DNA of 58,953 nt from Guptibacillus hwajinpoensis (GCF_001039475.1 NZ_LELK01000011.1:1-58953); one strand, 5' to 3'; numbered from the stretch's first letter, positions 10,323-19,359 are shown. Numbers and translations: made by a program. The notes: generated by a model not told the origin, from the sequence alone.

Positions 10323-11789
10323 ATGGGAAACGAAGTAAGGGTGCGCTATGCCCCAAGTCCAACAGGATATTTACATATTGGGAATGCACGAACAGCTTTA
10401 TTTAATTATTTATTTGCGAGAAGTCAGAATGGCAAGTTCATCATTCGTATTGAAGATACAGATCAGTCGCGTAATGTTGAAGGCGGAGTAGAGAATCAGC
10501 TTGATTACTTAAAATGGCTTGGAATGGATTGGGACGAAAGTGTTGATAAAGAGGGAGAGTATGGCCCTTATAGTCAGATGGAACGTCTCGACATTTACAC
10601 AGAACATACAAAAGAGCTTCTAGAAAAAGAGTTAGCTTATAAGTGTTATTGTACAGAGGACGAGCTGGAAGCAGAACGCGAAGCTCAGCGCGCGCGTGGC
10701 GAGATGCCGCGTTATTCTGGAAAGTGTCGTCACCTTACAGAGGATCAGCGTGAGAAAATGGAAAGTGAAGGAAGAGAGCCAAGTATTCGCTTCGCTGTTC
10801 CACGTGACAAGGAATATGCTTTTGATGATGTTGTAAAAGACCGTGTATCCTTTGAATCTAATGGAATCGGCGACTTTGTTATTGTGAAGAAAAACGGAAT
10901 TCCAACTTACAACTATGCTGTTGCGCTAGACGATCATCATATGAAGATTTCTCACGTTCTACGTGGAGATGATCACATTTCAAATACACCAAAGCAGCTT
11001 ATGATCTATGAAGCATTTGGTTTTGAGCCGCCTAAGTTTGGTCACATGACTCTTATTGTTAATGATCAGAAGAAGAAGCTTAGTAAGCGTGATAAATCGA
11101 TCGTTCAATATATTGAGCAATACCATGATTTAGGTTTTCTTCCTGAAGCGTTGTTTAACTTTGTGACGCTACTTGGATGGTCACCTAAAGGGGAAGAAGA
11201 ACTATTCACTAAAGATCAACTTATTGAGATCTTTGATCCAGAGCGTTTATCGACATCTCCAGCTGTATTTGATTCACAAAAGTTATACTGGATGAATAAC
11301 CAATATATTAAAGAAGCGAGTATCGAGCGCGTAGTTGAGCTTGCTCTTCCACATTTAGTTGAGGCTGGTAGGTTCCCGCTTGAGATGACGCCTGAACAAA
11401 TGGAATGGGCAAAAGAGCTTATTTCGCTTTATCAGGAGCAACTTCACTATGGACGGGAAATTGTCGAGCTTACTGAGTTGTTCTTTAAACAAGAAATTCA
11501 GTATAATGAAGAAGCAATGACCGTTTTAAATGAAGAACAGGTACCAGAAGTAATGCAAGGATTTATTGATCAGCTTGAAAGTGTAGAGGAGTTTGAGCCT
11601 GCTGCAATCAAGTCTGCTATTAAAGCAACACAGAAGGCAACAGGTCACAAAGGTAAGAAATTATTTATGCCAATCCGTGTTGCAACTACTGGTGAAACAC
11701 ATGGACCTGAGCTTCCGCAGGCTATTTCTCTCCTTGGTAGAGAGGCTGTTAATGCTCGCTTAAATCAAGTTATATCAATGAGTAAATAA
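10323..11789 (+). CDS. gltX: Glutamyl-tRNA synthetase
   Basis: The 488-residue class I synthetase charges tRNA-Glu. In bacilli, which lack GlnRS, this enzyme also charges tRNA-Gln for amidation by GatCAB. The HIGH-type motif is HIGNAR near residue 18 and the KMSKS-type loop is KKLSKRD near 254; the C-terminal helical domain binds the anticodon. I chose ATG 10323 ([15 protein letters not shown]) because GGTGGTGGAT lies just upstream; an ATG at 10308 would add five residues that B. subtilis lacks. Confidence 0.97.
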   Translation: MGNEVRVRYAPSPTGYLHIGNARTALFNYLFARSQNGKFIIRIEDTDQSRNVEGGVENQLDYLKWLGMDWDESVDKEGEYGPYSQMERLDIYTEHTKELLEKELAYKCYCTEDELEAEREAQRARGEMPRYSGKCRHLTEDQREKMESEGREPSIRFAVPRDKEYAFDDVVKDRVSFESNGIGDFVIVKKNGIPTYNYAVALDDHHMKISHVLRGDDHISNTPKQLMIYEAFGFEPPKFGHMTLIVNDQKKKLSKRDKSIVQYIEQYHDLGFLPEALFNFVTLLGWSPKGEEELFTKDQLIEIFDPERLSTSPAVFDSQKLYWMNNQYIKEASIERVVELALPHLVEAGRFPLEMTPEQMEWAKELISLYQEQLHYGREIVELTELFFKQEIQYNEEAMTVLNEEQVPEVMQGFIDQLESVEEFEPAAIKSAIKATQKATGHKGKKLFMPIRVATTGETHGPELPQAISLLGREAVNARLNQVISMSK

Positions 11790-11820
11790 AGCTATACTAT
11801 AGAAATACAATCGTTGATGA

Positions 11821-12065
11821 GGAGAAGTAAATGAGTTGAATTCTTTGTAGAGAGAGTCACCCCTGGCTGAAAGTGACTTAAGAATTCACACATTGAAATG
11901 CACCTCTGAGTCTCCTACAGAAAGCCATAGTGGCCATTATGCAGGAGCGGCGCCGCCGTTATCGGTGAAAGGAATTTTCTTTCTATAAGAGAATTCGAAG
12001 CAGAGTGGAACCACGCAATAGGCGTCTCTGTGTGATGGAATGATCACACAGAGGCGCTTTTTTTA
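11821..12065 (+). promoter_or_regulatory. T-box leader, cysteine-responsive, of cysE-cysS
   Basis: The hallmark T-box sequence gcagagtggaaccacgc lies at 12000-12016, just before an intrinsic terminator. Upstream is a long stem I whose base is formed by gttgaattctt near 11834 and aagaattcac near 11880. A plausible specifier codon is TGC at 11899-11901 (in gaaatgcacc), which would read uncharged tRNA-Cys. This fits the genes it precedes. A TATACT at 11793-11798 may be the -10 of its promoter. The element class is certain; the exact specifier is an inference. Confidence 0.9.
12022..12065 (+). terminator. T-box regulated terminator
   Basis: A 15-bp stem, gcgtctctgtgtgat with atcacacagaggcgc (one G-U pair), is followed by eight T residues. 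It is the off-state hairpin of the T-box; an uncharged tRNA bound to the T-box sequence would favour the alternative antiterminator. Confidence 0.92.
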
Positions 12066-12113
12066 TTAGGTATTCATGTCAAGCGTATCTCGTGGAGTCA
12101 TGAGAAGAGAGGA

Positions 12114-12779
12114 GTGGAGGATTTGTGGAAGACGTTGAAACAAGATATTGATGTTGTCTTTGATCAGGACCCTGCTGCAAGAAGTTACTTTGAAGTGATT
12201 TTGACCTATGCAGGTCTTCATGCCATTTGGTCACATCGAGTTGCTCATTGGTTCTGGAAGAAAAAATTCTTTTTTCTTGCAAGAGCGGTTTCCCAACTTA
12301 GTCGTTTCTTTACAGGGATCGAAATACACCCTGGAGCAACAATTGGAGAACGCTGTTTCATTGACCACGGGATGGGTGTTGTCATAGGTGAAACTTGTGA
12401 GATCGGTAATAACGTTACACTCTTTCAAGGTGTAACCCTTGGTGGAACAGGTAAAGAAAAAGGAAAGCGACACCCTACACTTGAAGACAATACACTCGTA
12501 GCCACAGGTGCTAAAGTGCTTGGCTCCATTACAATAGGACAGAATTCAAAAGTAGGGGCAGGGTCAGTTGTTCTGCAAGATGTGCCAGAGGATTCTACTG
12601 TCGTAGGTATACCAGGACGTGTCGTTATTCAAAACGGTGTTAAAGTGCCTCATAATCTTGATCATCATAAAATGCCGGATCCGGTTGCAGATAAATTTAA
12701 ATTAATGGAGCAAGAAATGCTCGCACTAAAAGAGGAAGTCCAAAGCCTAAGAAAGAGGAGTGAAAGTTATGGCGATTAA
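12114..12779 (+). CDS. cysE: Serine O-acetyltransferase
   Basis: The roughly 221-residue enzyme acetylates L-serine with acetyl-CoA, the first step of cysteine synthesis. The N-terminal helical domain contains [10 protein letters not shown]; from about residue 62 the left-handed beta-helix of hexapeptide repeats runs through [17 protein letters not shown] and [15 protein letters not shown], which holds the catalytic histidine and CoA site. The start is uncertain: GTG 12114 has GAAGAGAGG close by, while TTG 12123 follows GGAGG at only 2 bases. The gene is first behind the cysteine T-box and overlaps cysS by 11 bases. Confidence 0.94.
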   Translation: MEDLWKTLKQDIDVVFDQDPAARSYFEVILTYAGLHAIWSHRVAHWFWKKKFFFLARAVSQLSRFFTGIEIHPGATIGERCFIDHGMGVVIGETCEIGNNVTLFQGVTLGGTGKEKGKRHPTLEDNTLVATGAKVLGSITIGQNSKVGAGSVVLQDVPEDSTVVGIPGRVVIQNGVKVPHNLDHHKMPDPVADKFKLMEQEMLALKEEVQSLRKRSESYGD

Positions 12780-14169
12780 GTTATACAATACTTTGACGCA
12801 GAAGAAGGAGTCTTTTCAACCGATTGAAGAGGGAAAAGTGAAGATGTATGTATGTGGGCCAACCGTTTACAATTACATTCACATTGGAAATGCTCGTCCA
12901 GCCATCGTTTTTGATGTTGTTCGTCGTTATCTTGAGTATCGTGGATACGATGTGCGATATATATCTAACTTTACTGATGTGGATGATAAATTAATTCGAG
13001 CTGCTAATGAGCTTGGTGAAGAGGTTCCGGATGTCGCTGAGCGCTTTATTGAGGCTTATCATGAAGATACAGGTGCACTTGGCGTTAAACGAGCTAATGA
13101 ACATCCAAGAGTAACAGAGAATATGGATGAAATCATTGCATTTATCGAAGCACTTATCGAGAAGGATTTTGCGTATGAATCTGAAGGTGATGTGTATTTC
13201 AGAACAAAACAATTCGAAGGATATGGTAAACTTTCTCATCAATCAATCGATGAACTGAAGCTCGGTTCACGTATTGGTGTGGGTGAGAAGAAGGAAGACC
13301 CTCTTGATTTCACACTGTGGAAGGCAGCTAAAGAAGGTGAGATCTCCTGGTCAAGTGCATGGGGAGAAGGGCGACCTGGCTGGCATATCGAATGCTCCGC
13401 GATGGCTCAGAAGTATCTTGGAGATACAATTGATATTCATGCGGGAGGAAAAGACCTTGCATTTCCACACCATGAGAACGAGGTTGCTCAAACGGAAGCG
13501 TTAACTGGGCACACTTTTGCGAATTACTGGCTTCATAACGGGTATATCAACATTAACAATGAGAAAATGTCAAAATCACTAGGTAACTTCGTTCTAGTGC
13601 ATGACTTAATTAAACAGCATGATCCAGAAGCCATTCGCTTCTTTATGCTGTCCGTTCACTACCGTAACCCGATTAACTTTAATCATGAGTTGCTTCAAAG
13701 TGCAAAAACAGGGTTGGATCGGATTAAAGACACTGTAGAAAATCTTGAACATCGGTTAGAAAATAGCGCAGACCTTGCTGAAGATGTGGCGGCTTGGAAA
13801 GAAAAGATCGAAGAGTTTCGCCAACGGTTTGTAGAAGAGATGGATGATGATTTTAATACCGCTAATGCTATATCTATACTGTTTGAATTATCAAAAGAAG
13901 CGAATCTCTATCTTCAAGGTTCTAATTCTTCAAAAGAAGTGCTTGAACTGTTAATTGAGCGATTTAATGATTTTGGTTCAGTACTTGGCGTTTCTTTCAG
14001 AGCAGAAAAGGCCCTTCTAGATGAAGATATTGACCAATTGATTGAAGAGCGGAATAACGCAAGAAAAGAGCGTAATTTTGCTAGAGCAGATGAAATTCGT
14101 GATGAATTAAAAGACCAGGGCATTCTTCTTGAGGATACACCTCAGGGCGTTCGCTGGAAGAGGATGTAA
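12769..14169 (+). CDS. cysS: Cysteinyl-tRNA synthetase
   Basis: The 466-residue class I synthetase (the same length as in B. subtilis) discriminates cysteine with an active-site zinc. Cys29 in [13 protein letters not shown] starts the zinc site and is followed by the HIGH motif; GWHIECSAM and HHENE supply further ligands, and KMSKSLGN is the KMSKS loop. I use ATG 12769, with AGAGGAG upstream, not the GTG at 12760. It lies under the same T-box as cysE, so synthesis and use of cysteine are co-controlled. Confidence 0.96.
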   Translation: MAIKLYNTLTQKKESFQPIEEGKVKMYVCGPTVYNYIHIGNARPAIVFDVVRRYLEYRGYDVRYISNFTDVDDKLIRAANELGEEVPDVAERFIEAYHEDTGALGVKRANEHPRVTENMDEIIAFIEALIEKDFAYESEGDVYFRTKQFEGYGKLSHQSIDELKLGSRIGVGEKKEDPLDFTLWKAAKEGEISWSSAWGEGRPGWHIECSAMAQKYLGDTIDIHAGGKDLAFPHHENEVAQTEALTGHTFANYWLHNGYININNEKMSKSLGNFVLVHDLIKQHDPEAIRFFMLSVHYRNPINFNHELLQSAKTGLDRIKDTVENLEHRLENSADLAEDVAAWKEKIEEFRQRFVEEMDDDFNTANAISILFELSKEANLYLQGSNSSKEVLELLIERFNDFGSVLGVSFRAEKALLDEDIDQLIEERNNARKERNFARADEIRDELKDQGILLEDTPQGVRWKRM

Positions 14170-14172
14170 GCG

Positions 14173-14592
14173 ATGAAGGAATTGGATGTGAAACAACTAA
14201 ATTCTCTGGCGCTTGCGTATATGGGGGATTCAGTAATTGAAATCAATGTTAGGAAACGACTTCTTTTGCTGGGCCATATTCGACCGAACCAGCTACATCG
14301 CACAGCAACGAAGTACGTTTCTGCAAAAGCTCAGGCAGCGTTTCTACACCAGGTCCTTAACCAAGGAGTACTTTCTGAAGAAGAAGCGGGTGTAGTACGG
14401 AGAGGGCGTAACGCCAAATCAGGTACAGTGCCGAAGAATACAAGTGTTAGTACGTATAAATACTCAACGGCTCTTGAAGCCTTGTTTGGCTATCACTACT
14501 TACAGGGAAATGAAGAGAGAGTAGATGAATTATTAGAAGACCTATACAAATTCGTAGAAGAACCAAAGAAAGAAGTGAAGTCTGATGGATAA
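14173..14592 (+). CDS. mrnC: Mini-ribonuclease III
   Basis: The 139-residue RNase III-fold enzyme matures the 3' and 5' ends of 23S rRNA in bacilli. It has the RNase III core, with LALAYMGDSVIE as the catalytic acidic block, but lacks the double-stranded RNA-binding domain, which is the definition of MrnC. It follows cysS by 3 bases and overlaps rlmB by 8, linking rRNA maturation and methylation. Confidence 0.95.
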   Translation: MKELDVKQLNSLALAYMGDSVIEINVRKRLLLLGHIRPNQLHRTATKYVSAKAQAAFLHQVLNQGVLSEEEAGVVRRGRNAKSGTVPKNTSVSTYKYSTALEALFGYHYLQGNEERVDELLEDLYKFVEEPKKEVKSDG

Positions 14593-15331
14593 AGAATTTA
14601 TTGTTGGGCGTAATGCTGTACTTGAAGCCTTACGCTCAGGTCATGAAATTAATAAAATTTGGATTAACGAAGGTTCACAGAAAGGACCACTGCAAAACCT
14701 TATTCAAAAAGCAAAAGAACAAAATGTTCTTGTACAATTCGTTCCAAAACGTAAACTTGAACAATTGTCAGGTGAAAGTAACCACCAGGGAGTCGTTGCG
14801 TCTATCGCTGCCTATGAATATGCCGATCTAGAGGATCTGTTTAAAAAGGCAGAAGACTCGGGACAACCTCCTTTATTTCTCATTCTTGATGAAATCGAAG
14901 ATCCACATAATTTAGGGTCTATTCTAAGAACGGCCGACTCAGCTGGTGCACACGGTGTTATTATTCCAAAGCGAAGAGCGGTAGGATTAACATCTACTGT
15001 AGCAAAATCCTCTACAGGTGCAATTGAATACATTCCTGTTGCGCGTGTAACAAATCTTGCACGAACAATGGATGAACTGAAAGAGCGAGGAATCTGGTTT
15101 GTAGGTACGGATGCACAAGGCGGTCAGGATTATAGAGAAGCTGATTATGATATGGGAATAGGACTTGTTATTGGTAGCGAGGGAAAAGGAATGGGTCGAC
15201 TTATTAAAGACAAATGCGACTTTCTTGTTAGTCTTCCAATGGCAGGTAAGGTTACATCACTGAATGCATCTGTAGCTGCCGGGTTAATGATGTATGAGGT
15301 TTATCGTCAACGTCATCCTCTGGGGGAGTAA
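14585..15331 (+). CDS. rlmB: 23S rRNA 2'-O-ribose G2251-type methyltransferase (TrmH/RlmB family)
   Basis: The 248-residue SPOUT methyltransferase has an N-terminal substrate-binding domain (IVGRNAVLEAL start) and a C-terminal knotted catalytic domain with motifs DEIEDPHNLGSILRTADSAG, GSEGKGMGRL and the knot LPMAGKVTSLNASVAAG. AdoMet is the donor. Assignment to the G2251 site follows the RlmB subfamily; a related tRNA target cannot be excluded from sequence alone. It starts inside the mrnC end. Confidence 0.93.
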   Translation: MDKEFIVGRNAVLEALRSGHEINKIWINEGSQKGPLQNLIQKAKEQNVLVQFVPKRKLEQLSGESNHQGVVASIAAYEYADLEDLFKKAEDSGQPPLFLILDEIEDPHNLGSILRTADSAGAHGVIIPKRRAVGLTSTVAKSSTGAIEYIPVARVTNLARTMDELKERGIWFVGTDAQGGQDYREADYDMGIGLVIGSEGKGMGRLIKDKCDFLVSLPMAGKVTSLNASVAAGLMMYEVYRQRHPLGE

Positions 15332-15334
15332 ATT

Positions 15335-15844
15335 ATGGACGTGCTGTTAGTTGATGGGTATAACATCATAGGGGCCTGGACTGAGTTAAGGTCACTAAAA
15401 GAGAAAGATTTCAGTAAAGCCCGAGAACTCCTTATTGAGAAGATGGCTGAATACCAGGCATATACAGGTTATCAGGTGATCGTCGTTTTTGACGCTCACC
15501 TCTCACATGGGATAGAGAAGCGTCATAGCCAGTACCGAGTGGAAGTTATTTACACAAGGGAAAACGAAACAGCGGATGAACGAATTGAAAAAATGGCTCG
15601 AGAGCTTAAAGGGATTCGGACTCAAATTCACGTTGCTACTTCTGATTATACTGAGCAATGGGCGATCTTTGGACAGGGAGCGTTAAGGAAATCTGCACGG
15701 GAGCTGTATAATGAAATGCAGCGGATTGAAAAGGGAATCGAAAAAAGAGTAGATACCGAGAATCGTAAGAATCGCTCATCAGGCCTGTATTTATCAGAGG
15801 AAGTTAGCGAAATATTTGAAAAATGGCGAAGAGGTGGAAAATAG
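15335..15844 (+). CDS. rae1: Rae1/YacP, ribosome-associated NYN-domain endoribonuclease
   Basis: The 169-residue protein has a PIN-like NYN fold. The acidic start LLVDGYNIIGAW, the block NETADERIEKMA near 84 and TSDYTEQW near 110 carry the conserved acidic residues. In B. subtilis the orthologue cleaves mRNA in the ribosomal A site. It is the last gene of the cysE operon, 3 bases after rlmB, and the sigH promoter begins just after its stop. Confidence 0.92.
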   Translation: MDVLLVDGYNIIGAWTELRSLKEKDFSKARELLIEKMAEYQAYTGYQVIVVFDAHLSHGIEKRHSQYRVEVIYTRENETADERIEKMARELKGIRTQIHVATSDYTEQWAIFGQGALRKSARELYNEMQRIEKGIEKRVDTENRKNRSSGLYLSEEVSEIFEKWRRGGK

Positions 15845-15848
15845 TAGG

Positions 15849-15878
15849 TTGACGATTTTTCGACACGTACTGTATAAT
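15849..15878 (+). promoter_or_regulatory. promoter of sigH
   Basis: TTGACG at 15849-15854 and TATAAT at 15873-15878 are separated by 18 bp, a good SigA-type promoter. In B. subtilis spo0H is transcribed from a SigA promoter that AbrB represses. No AbrB site can be called from sequence. Confidence 0.8.
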
Positions 15879-15914
15879 ATTTCTATATAGCGTACTGGTC
15901 GGGGGGAACGCATA

Positions 15915-16610
15915 TTGAGCACAGTAGACCTCAAAGAAACCACGGTAGATCAAGAACAACTGACAGTAGACCAAAGACACCTGGAACACGTAGCATTTGA
16001 TCAACTTGATGATGAATTGCTCGTCATCATGGTACATGAAGGTCACAGCAGAGCGTTGGAACATTTAATTACGAAGTATAAAAATTTCGTGCGCGCTAAG
16101 GCTAGGTCGTATTTTCTTATTGGAGCAGACCGAGAAGACATCATTCAAGAAGGGATGATTGGTCTCTACAAAGCTATACGTGATTTTAGAGGAGACAAGT
16201 TCTCATCTTTTAAAGCGTTTGCCGAACTGTGTATCACCCGGCAGATGATTACAGCTATTAAAACCGCTACGAGACAAAAGCATATCCCGCTCAATTCTTA
16301 CGTATCGCTTGATAAGCCTATTTACGATGAAGAATCTGACCGGACATTACTAGACGTCATTTGCGGCACAAAAGTTACTGATCCTGAGGAATTAATCATT
16401 AATCAGGAAGAATTTGATGATATCGAACTTAAAATGTCTGAAATTTTAAGCGATTTAGAAAGAAAAGTTCTTATGCTTTATCTTGATGGACGTTCTTATC
16501 AGGAAATTTCGGTTGATTTAAATCGTCACGTAAAGTCGATTGACAATGCTTTACAGCGTGTGAAACGAAAGCTTGAGAGATATCTTGAGCTACGAGAAGT
16601 CAGCCTTTGA
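15915..16610 (+). CDS. sigH: RNA polymerase sigma factor SigH (Spo0H)
   Basis: The 231-residue sigma-70 family factor directs the transition-state and early sporulation regulon. Region 2 spans KAKSYFLIGADREDIIQEG-type sequence near 65-85 and continues with GLYKAIRDFRG; region 4 near 180-220 contains the helix-turn-helix SYQEISVDLNRHVKSIDNAL. The start is TTG 15915 after GGGGGGAACG. The N-terminus is about 13 residues longer than in B. subtilis and low in similarity, so the precise start is less certain than the identity. Confidence 0.96.
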   Translation: MSTVDLKETTVDQEQLTVDQRHLEHVAFDQLDDELLVIMVHEGHSRALEHLITKYKNFVRAKARSYFLIGADREDIIQEGMIGLYKAIRDFRGDKFSSFKAFAELCITRQMITAIKTATRQKHIPLNSYVSLDKPIYDEESDRTLLDVICGTKVTDPEELIINQEEFDDIELKMSEILSDLERKVLMLYLDGRSYQEISVDLNRHVKSIDNALQRVKRKLERYLELREVSL

Positions 16611-16644
16611 TAGGGACAAGCTTATAATAGGTTTTTAAAAAAGG

Positions 16645-16666
16645 CAGGGGATCTCCCCTGTTTTTT
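16645..16666 (+). terminator. terminator after sigH
   Basis: CAGGGG and CCCCTG form a 6-bp stem with loop ATCT, followed by six T residues. It ends the sigH unit before the rpmG promoter. Confidence 0.85.
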
Positions 16667-16691
16667 CTTTGTGGTGCCTTTGGAGGCTTTA

Positions 16692-16719
16692 TTGACACGC
16701 TGAAACACGCTGTGATAAA
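16692..16719 (+). promoter_or_regulatory. promoter of rpmG-secE-nusG
   Basis: TTGACA at 16692-16697 and GATAAA at 16714-16719 are 16 bp apart, with TG at 16711-16712 giving an extended -10. This fits a strong SigA promoter. Confidence 0.6.
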
Positions 16720-16762
16720 GTGATAAAAGTAAGAATGTCAAACTTTTTGTCAGGTTTGTAGG

Positions 16763-16790
16763 AACGTCACAGTGTCGCTGAGCGTTTTTT
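16763..16790 (+). terminator. possible attenuator upstream of rpmG
   Basis: AACGTCA pairs with TGA-G-CGTT (one bulged G), and seven T residues follow. It lies between the promoter and rpmG, so it would act as a leaky attenuator. The stem is short, so this is tentative. Confidence 0.4.
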
Positions 16791-16864
16791 TATTTTGGTC
16801 TTTTTTAGTTTAGAAGAGCTTTAAATACAAACTTCACAACTGCGCGGCTTAGGAAGGTGTCATT

Positions 16865-17014
16865 ATGCGTAAAAAAGCAGTACTAGCATGTGTTCAATGC
16901 AACAGCCGAAACTATACAACTATGAAAAACTCACAGACAAGCCCGGCCCGCATCGAAGTTAAAAAGTATTGCAAATACTGCGATGCCCATACGACGCATC
17001 GCGAAACAAAGTAA
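16865..17014 (+). CDS. rpmG: 50S ribosomal protein L33 (zinc-binding type)
   Basis: The 49-residue protein of the large subunit is encoded by an ORF starting [17 protein letters not shown] and ending HTTHRETK. Two CXXC pairs, CVQC and CKYC, make it the zinc-binding (C+) form, so it belongs to the zinc-replete set of ribosomal proteins. The ATG at 16865 follows AGGAAGGTG. It is followed by secE and nusG, the usual Bacillus arrangement. Confidence 0.95.
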   Translation: MRKKAVLACVQCNSRNYTTMKNSQTSPARIEVKKYCKYCDAHTTHRETK

Positions 17015-17105
17015 TGCCTCAAAGGGTTCGTTTGCCGCGGGGCAAACAGCATCAAAATAGATTCTCGGGGGAGTTTTCCGCCAGATTAATTGGGGGTAGC
17101 AAGTA

Positions 17106-17300
17106 ATGGCAAGTATTGTTCAACGTTCTGGTAAGTTCTTTCGTAATGTCGCAAGTGAAATGAAGCGGGTGAGCTGGCCTACACGTAAAGAATTAACTCG
17201 CTATACGATCGTAACTGTTACGACAGTTATTTTAATAGCGGTGTTCTTTGCGCTAATTGACCAGGGTATTTCCTCGTTAATCCGCCTCATTTTAGGATAA
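17106..17300 (+). CDS. secE: Protein translocase subunit SecE
   Basis: The 64-residue protein has a short cytosolic amphipathic N-terminal helix with the conserved EMKRVSWPTRKEL and then one transmembrane segment (about residues 33-55). SecE clamps SecY in the SecYEG channel. The single-span form is typical of Gram-positives. TTGGGGGT precedes the ATG at 17106. Confidence 0.96.
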   Translation: MASIVQRSGKFFRNVASEMKRVSWPTRKELTRYTIVTVTTVILIAVFFALIDQGISSLIRLILG

Positions 17301-17379
17301 TTCGTTATAAAAAATCATTCTCAAGGTTAGAATGAGAGAGTAAATGAGCTGGGGAGGGAAGGACAACAGTCCTGCATAT

Positions 17380-17913
17380 ATGGAAAAAAGATGGTATGTT
17401 GTTCATACGTACTCGGGGTATGAAAACAAAGTAAAAACCAACCTTGAAAAAAGGGTTGAAACAATGGGCATGACAGACAAGATCTTTCGTGTACTCGTCC
17501 CGGTAGAAGAAGAAACAGAAATCAAGAATGGTAAGAAAAAGACAGTTATGAAGAAAGTCTTTCCTGGCTATGTTATTACCGAGATGGTCATGACGGACGA
17601 TTCTTGGTATGTTGTGCGCAACACGCCTGGCGTAACTGGATTCGTAGGATCTAGTGGTGCTGGATCTAAACCTACTGCTTTGCTTCCTGAAGAAGTAGAA
17701 TCACTTCTTAAGCAAATGGGAATGGAGCAACCAAAAGCAGACGTGGACTTCGAACTGAAAGAGAAAGTTAAAGTTAAAGAAGGACCATTTGCAGACTTTG
17801 TAGGTTCTGTTGAAGGTATTGATACTGACAAAGGTAAAGTGAAAGTGCACGTTAATATGTTCGGCAGAGAGACGCCTGTTGAGCTTAATTTCGGGCAGGT
17901 TGAGAAGTTCTAA
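17380..17913 (+). CDS. nusG: Transcription termination/antitermination factor NusG
   Basis: The 177-residue factor binds RNA polymerase; in bacilli it also promotes pausing. The NGN domain starts WYVVHTYSGYENKV and the KOW domain lies in the last 60 residues (VKVKEGPFADFVGSVEGID). The start is a choice: ATG 17380 gives the usual 177 residues, but its ribosome site GGGAGGG lies 20 bases upstream with a small GGAC/GTCC hairpin between. An in-frame ATG at 17344 would add 12 residues and has only GAGAGAG upstream. Confidence 0.93.
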   Translation: MEKRWYVVHTYSGYENKVKTNLEKRVETMGMTDKIFRVLVPVEEETEIKNGKKKTVMKKVFPGYVITEMVMTDDSWYVVRNTPGVTGFVGSSGAGSKPTALLPEEVESLLKQMGMEQPKADVDFELKEKVKVKEGPFADFVGSVEGIDTDKGKVKVHVNMFGRETPVELNFGQVEKF

Positions 17914-17924
17914 TAGAAAAGTCC

Positions 17925-17953
17925 TTGCTTAACTTTTCGATTAATGATAGAAT
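17925..17953 (+). promoter_or_regulatory. promoter of rplK-rplA
   Basis: TTGCTT at 17925-17930 and TAGAAT at 17948-17953 with a 17-bp spacer read as a SigA promoter. The resulting leader of about 100 bases contains the candidate L1 site. Confidence 0.65.
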
Positions 17954-18005
17954 TTTAATGTTTCATGAGTCTCATACTAATCGAGACATTCAATTGATAT
18001 AGAAG

Positions 18006-18036
18006 GTGGGAGGGTGTAAACACCCAAATACCACAT
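18006..18036 (+). promoter_or_regulatory. candidate ribosomal protein L1 autoregulatory site before rplK
   Basis: GTGGGAGG at 18006-18013, a short hairpin gggtg/caccc, then ACCACAT at 18030-18036 form a bulged stem just before the rplK ribosome site. The same pair of motifs recurs before rplA. Autoregulation by L1 of the L11-L1 mRNA is established in other bacteria; the assignment here is inference from the repeat and its position. Confidence 0.5.
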
Positions 18037-18060
18037 CACGGACTTAAGGAGGTGTGTCGC

Positions 18061-18486
18061 GTGGCTAAAAAGGTAATCAAGGTTGTTAAATTGCAAATCC
18101 CGGCTGGGAAGGCAAATCCTGCACCACCAGTAGGACCTGCACTAGGTCAAGCTGGAGTTAACATTATGGGATTCTGTAAAGAGTTTAATGCTCGTACTTC
18201 TGACCAAGCTGGTATGATCATCCCAGTAGAAATTACGGTTTTTGAAGACCGTTCATTTACATTTATCACTAAAACTCCACCAGCTGCAGTTCTTCTTAAG
18301 AAAGCAGCAGGTATCGAGTCAGGTTCTGGTGAACCAAACCGCAACAAAGTTGCGACTGTGAAGCGTGATAAAGTGCGTGAAATCGCTGAAACAAAAATGC
18401 CAGACCTTAACGCAGCGAATGTAGATTCTGCAATGCGTATGGTTGAAGGTACTGCACGTAGCATGGGAATTACGATCGAAGACTAA
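18061..18486 (+). CDS. rplK: 50S ribosomal protein L11
   Basis: The 141-residue protein binds the GTPase-associated centre of 23S rRNA and is needed for RelA-type stringent sensing. The proline-rich linker [17 protein letters not shown] follows a short N-terminal strand, and the RNA-binding C-domain ends in [12 protein letters not shown] 18061 after AAGGAGGTG gives exactly the B. subtilis length; a GTG at 18052 lies inside the ribosome site. Confidence 0.98.
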   Translation: MAKKVIKVVKLQIPAGKANPAPPVGPALGQAGVNIMGFCKEFNARTSDQAGMIIPVEITVFEDRSFTFITKTPPAAVLLKKAAGIESGSGEPNRNKVATVKRDKVREIAETKMPDLNAANVDSAMRMVEGTARSMGITIED

Positions 18487-18581
18487 TGTTACACAAGCCG
18501 TTGCGATTAAAAGGGATTCCTGCCTGTTGTTTACAGGTTCGCAACTTTTATTATGATGTCGATCATTTGGCGTCATAAATA

Positions 18582-18608
18582 GTGGGAGGTTAATCCGCTA
18601 AACCACAT
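18582..18608 (+). promoter_or_regulatory. candidate ribosomal protein L1 autoregulatory site before rplA
   Basis: GTGGGAGG at 18582-18589 and ACCACAT at 18602-18608 repeat the pattern found before rplK, again immediately upstream of AAGGAGG. The two copies suggest that L1 could control both rplK and its own gene. Confidence 0.5.
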
Positions 18609-18625
18609 TCAAGGAGGAACACAAA

Positions 18626-19318
18626 ATGGCAAAAAGAGGTAAAAGATACCAGGAGGCTGCCAAGTTAGTTGAACGTACAACTTTCTATGAGCCTCAAGAA
18701 GCAGTTGAACTTGTGAAAAAGACTTCTGTAGGAAACTTTGATGGAACAGTTGAAGCAGCAATTCGTCTTGGAGTAGACCCTAAGAAAAACGACCAGCAAG
18801 TTCGTGGCGCGGTTGTACTTCCAAACGGAACTGGTAAAACTCAACGCGTTCTTGTTTTCGCAAAAGGCGAAAAAGCGAAAGAAGCTGAAGCAGCAGGCGC
18901 TGACTATGTTGGAGAAGCTGATTACATCGCTAAAATCAACGAAGGTTGGTTTGACTTTGACGTAATCGTTGCAACTCCAGATATGATGGGTGAAGTTGGT
19001 AAGCTTGGTCGTGTACTAGGACCAAAAGGCTTAATGCCAAACCCGAAAACTGGAACAGTTACTTTCGATGTTGAAAAAGCTGTTAACGAAATCAAAGCTG
19101 GTAAAGTAGAGTACCGTGTTGATCGTGCTGGTAACGTCCACGCACCGATCGGTAAGGTATCTTTCGAAGCTGACAAGCTTGTAGAAAACTTGAACACACT
19201 TGTGGAGACACTTGTGAAAGTTAAGCCTGCAGCCGCAAAAGGCACGTACCTTAAAAACATCTCGGTTACATCTACAATGGGACCTGGTGTTAAAGTTAAC
19301 GCATCAACTTACCGCTAA
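18626..19318 (+). CDS. rplA: 50S ribosomal protein L1
   Basis: The 230-residue protein forms the mobile L1 stalk and assists E-site tRNA release; free L1 is a translational repressor of its own mRNA in studied bacteria. The conserved stretch [17 protein letters not shown] is present near residue 130. ATG 18626 follows AAGGAGG. The 139-base gap after rplK holds a nested hairpin (18500-18545) and the L1-like site. Confidence 0.98.
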   Translation: MAKRGKRYQEAAKLVERTTFYEPQEAVELVKKTSVGNFDGTVEAAIRLGVDPKKNDQQVRGAVVLPNGTGKTQRVLVFAKGEKAKEAEAAGADYVGEADYIAKINEGWFDFDVIVATPDMMGEVGKLGRVLGPKGLMPNPKTGTVTFDVEKAVNEIKAGKVEYRVDRAGNVHAPIGKVSFEADKLVENLNTLVETLVKVKPAAAKGTYLKNISVTSTMGPGVKVNASTYR

Positions 19319-19330
19319 TTAAATTAGCTG

Positions 19331-19359
19331 TTGACATTTGCGTAGCTATTGAATATACT
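19331..19359 (+). promoter_or_regulatory. promoter of rplJ-rplL
   Basis: A perfect TTGACA at 19331-19336 and TATACT at 19354-19359 have the ideal 17-bp spacer. It gives rplJ-rplL its own transcript, with a leader of about 190 bases. Confidence 0.85.
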
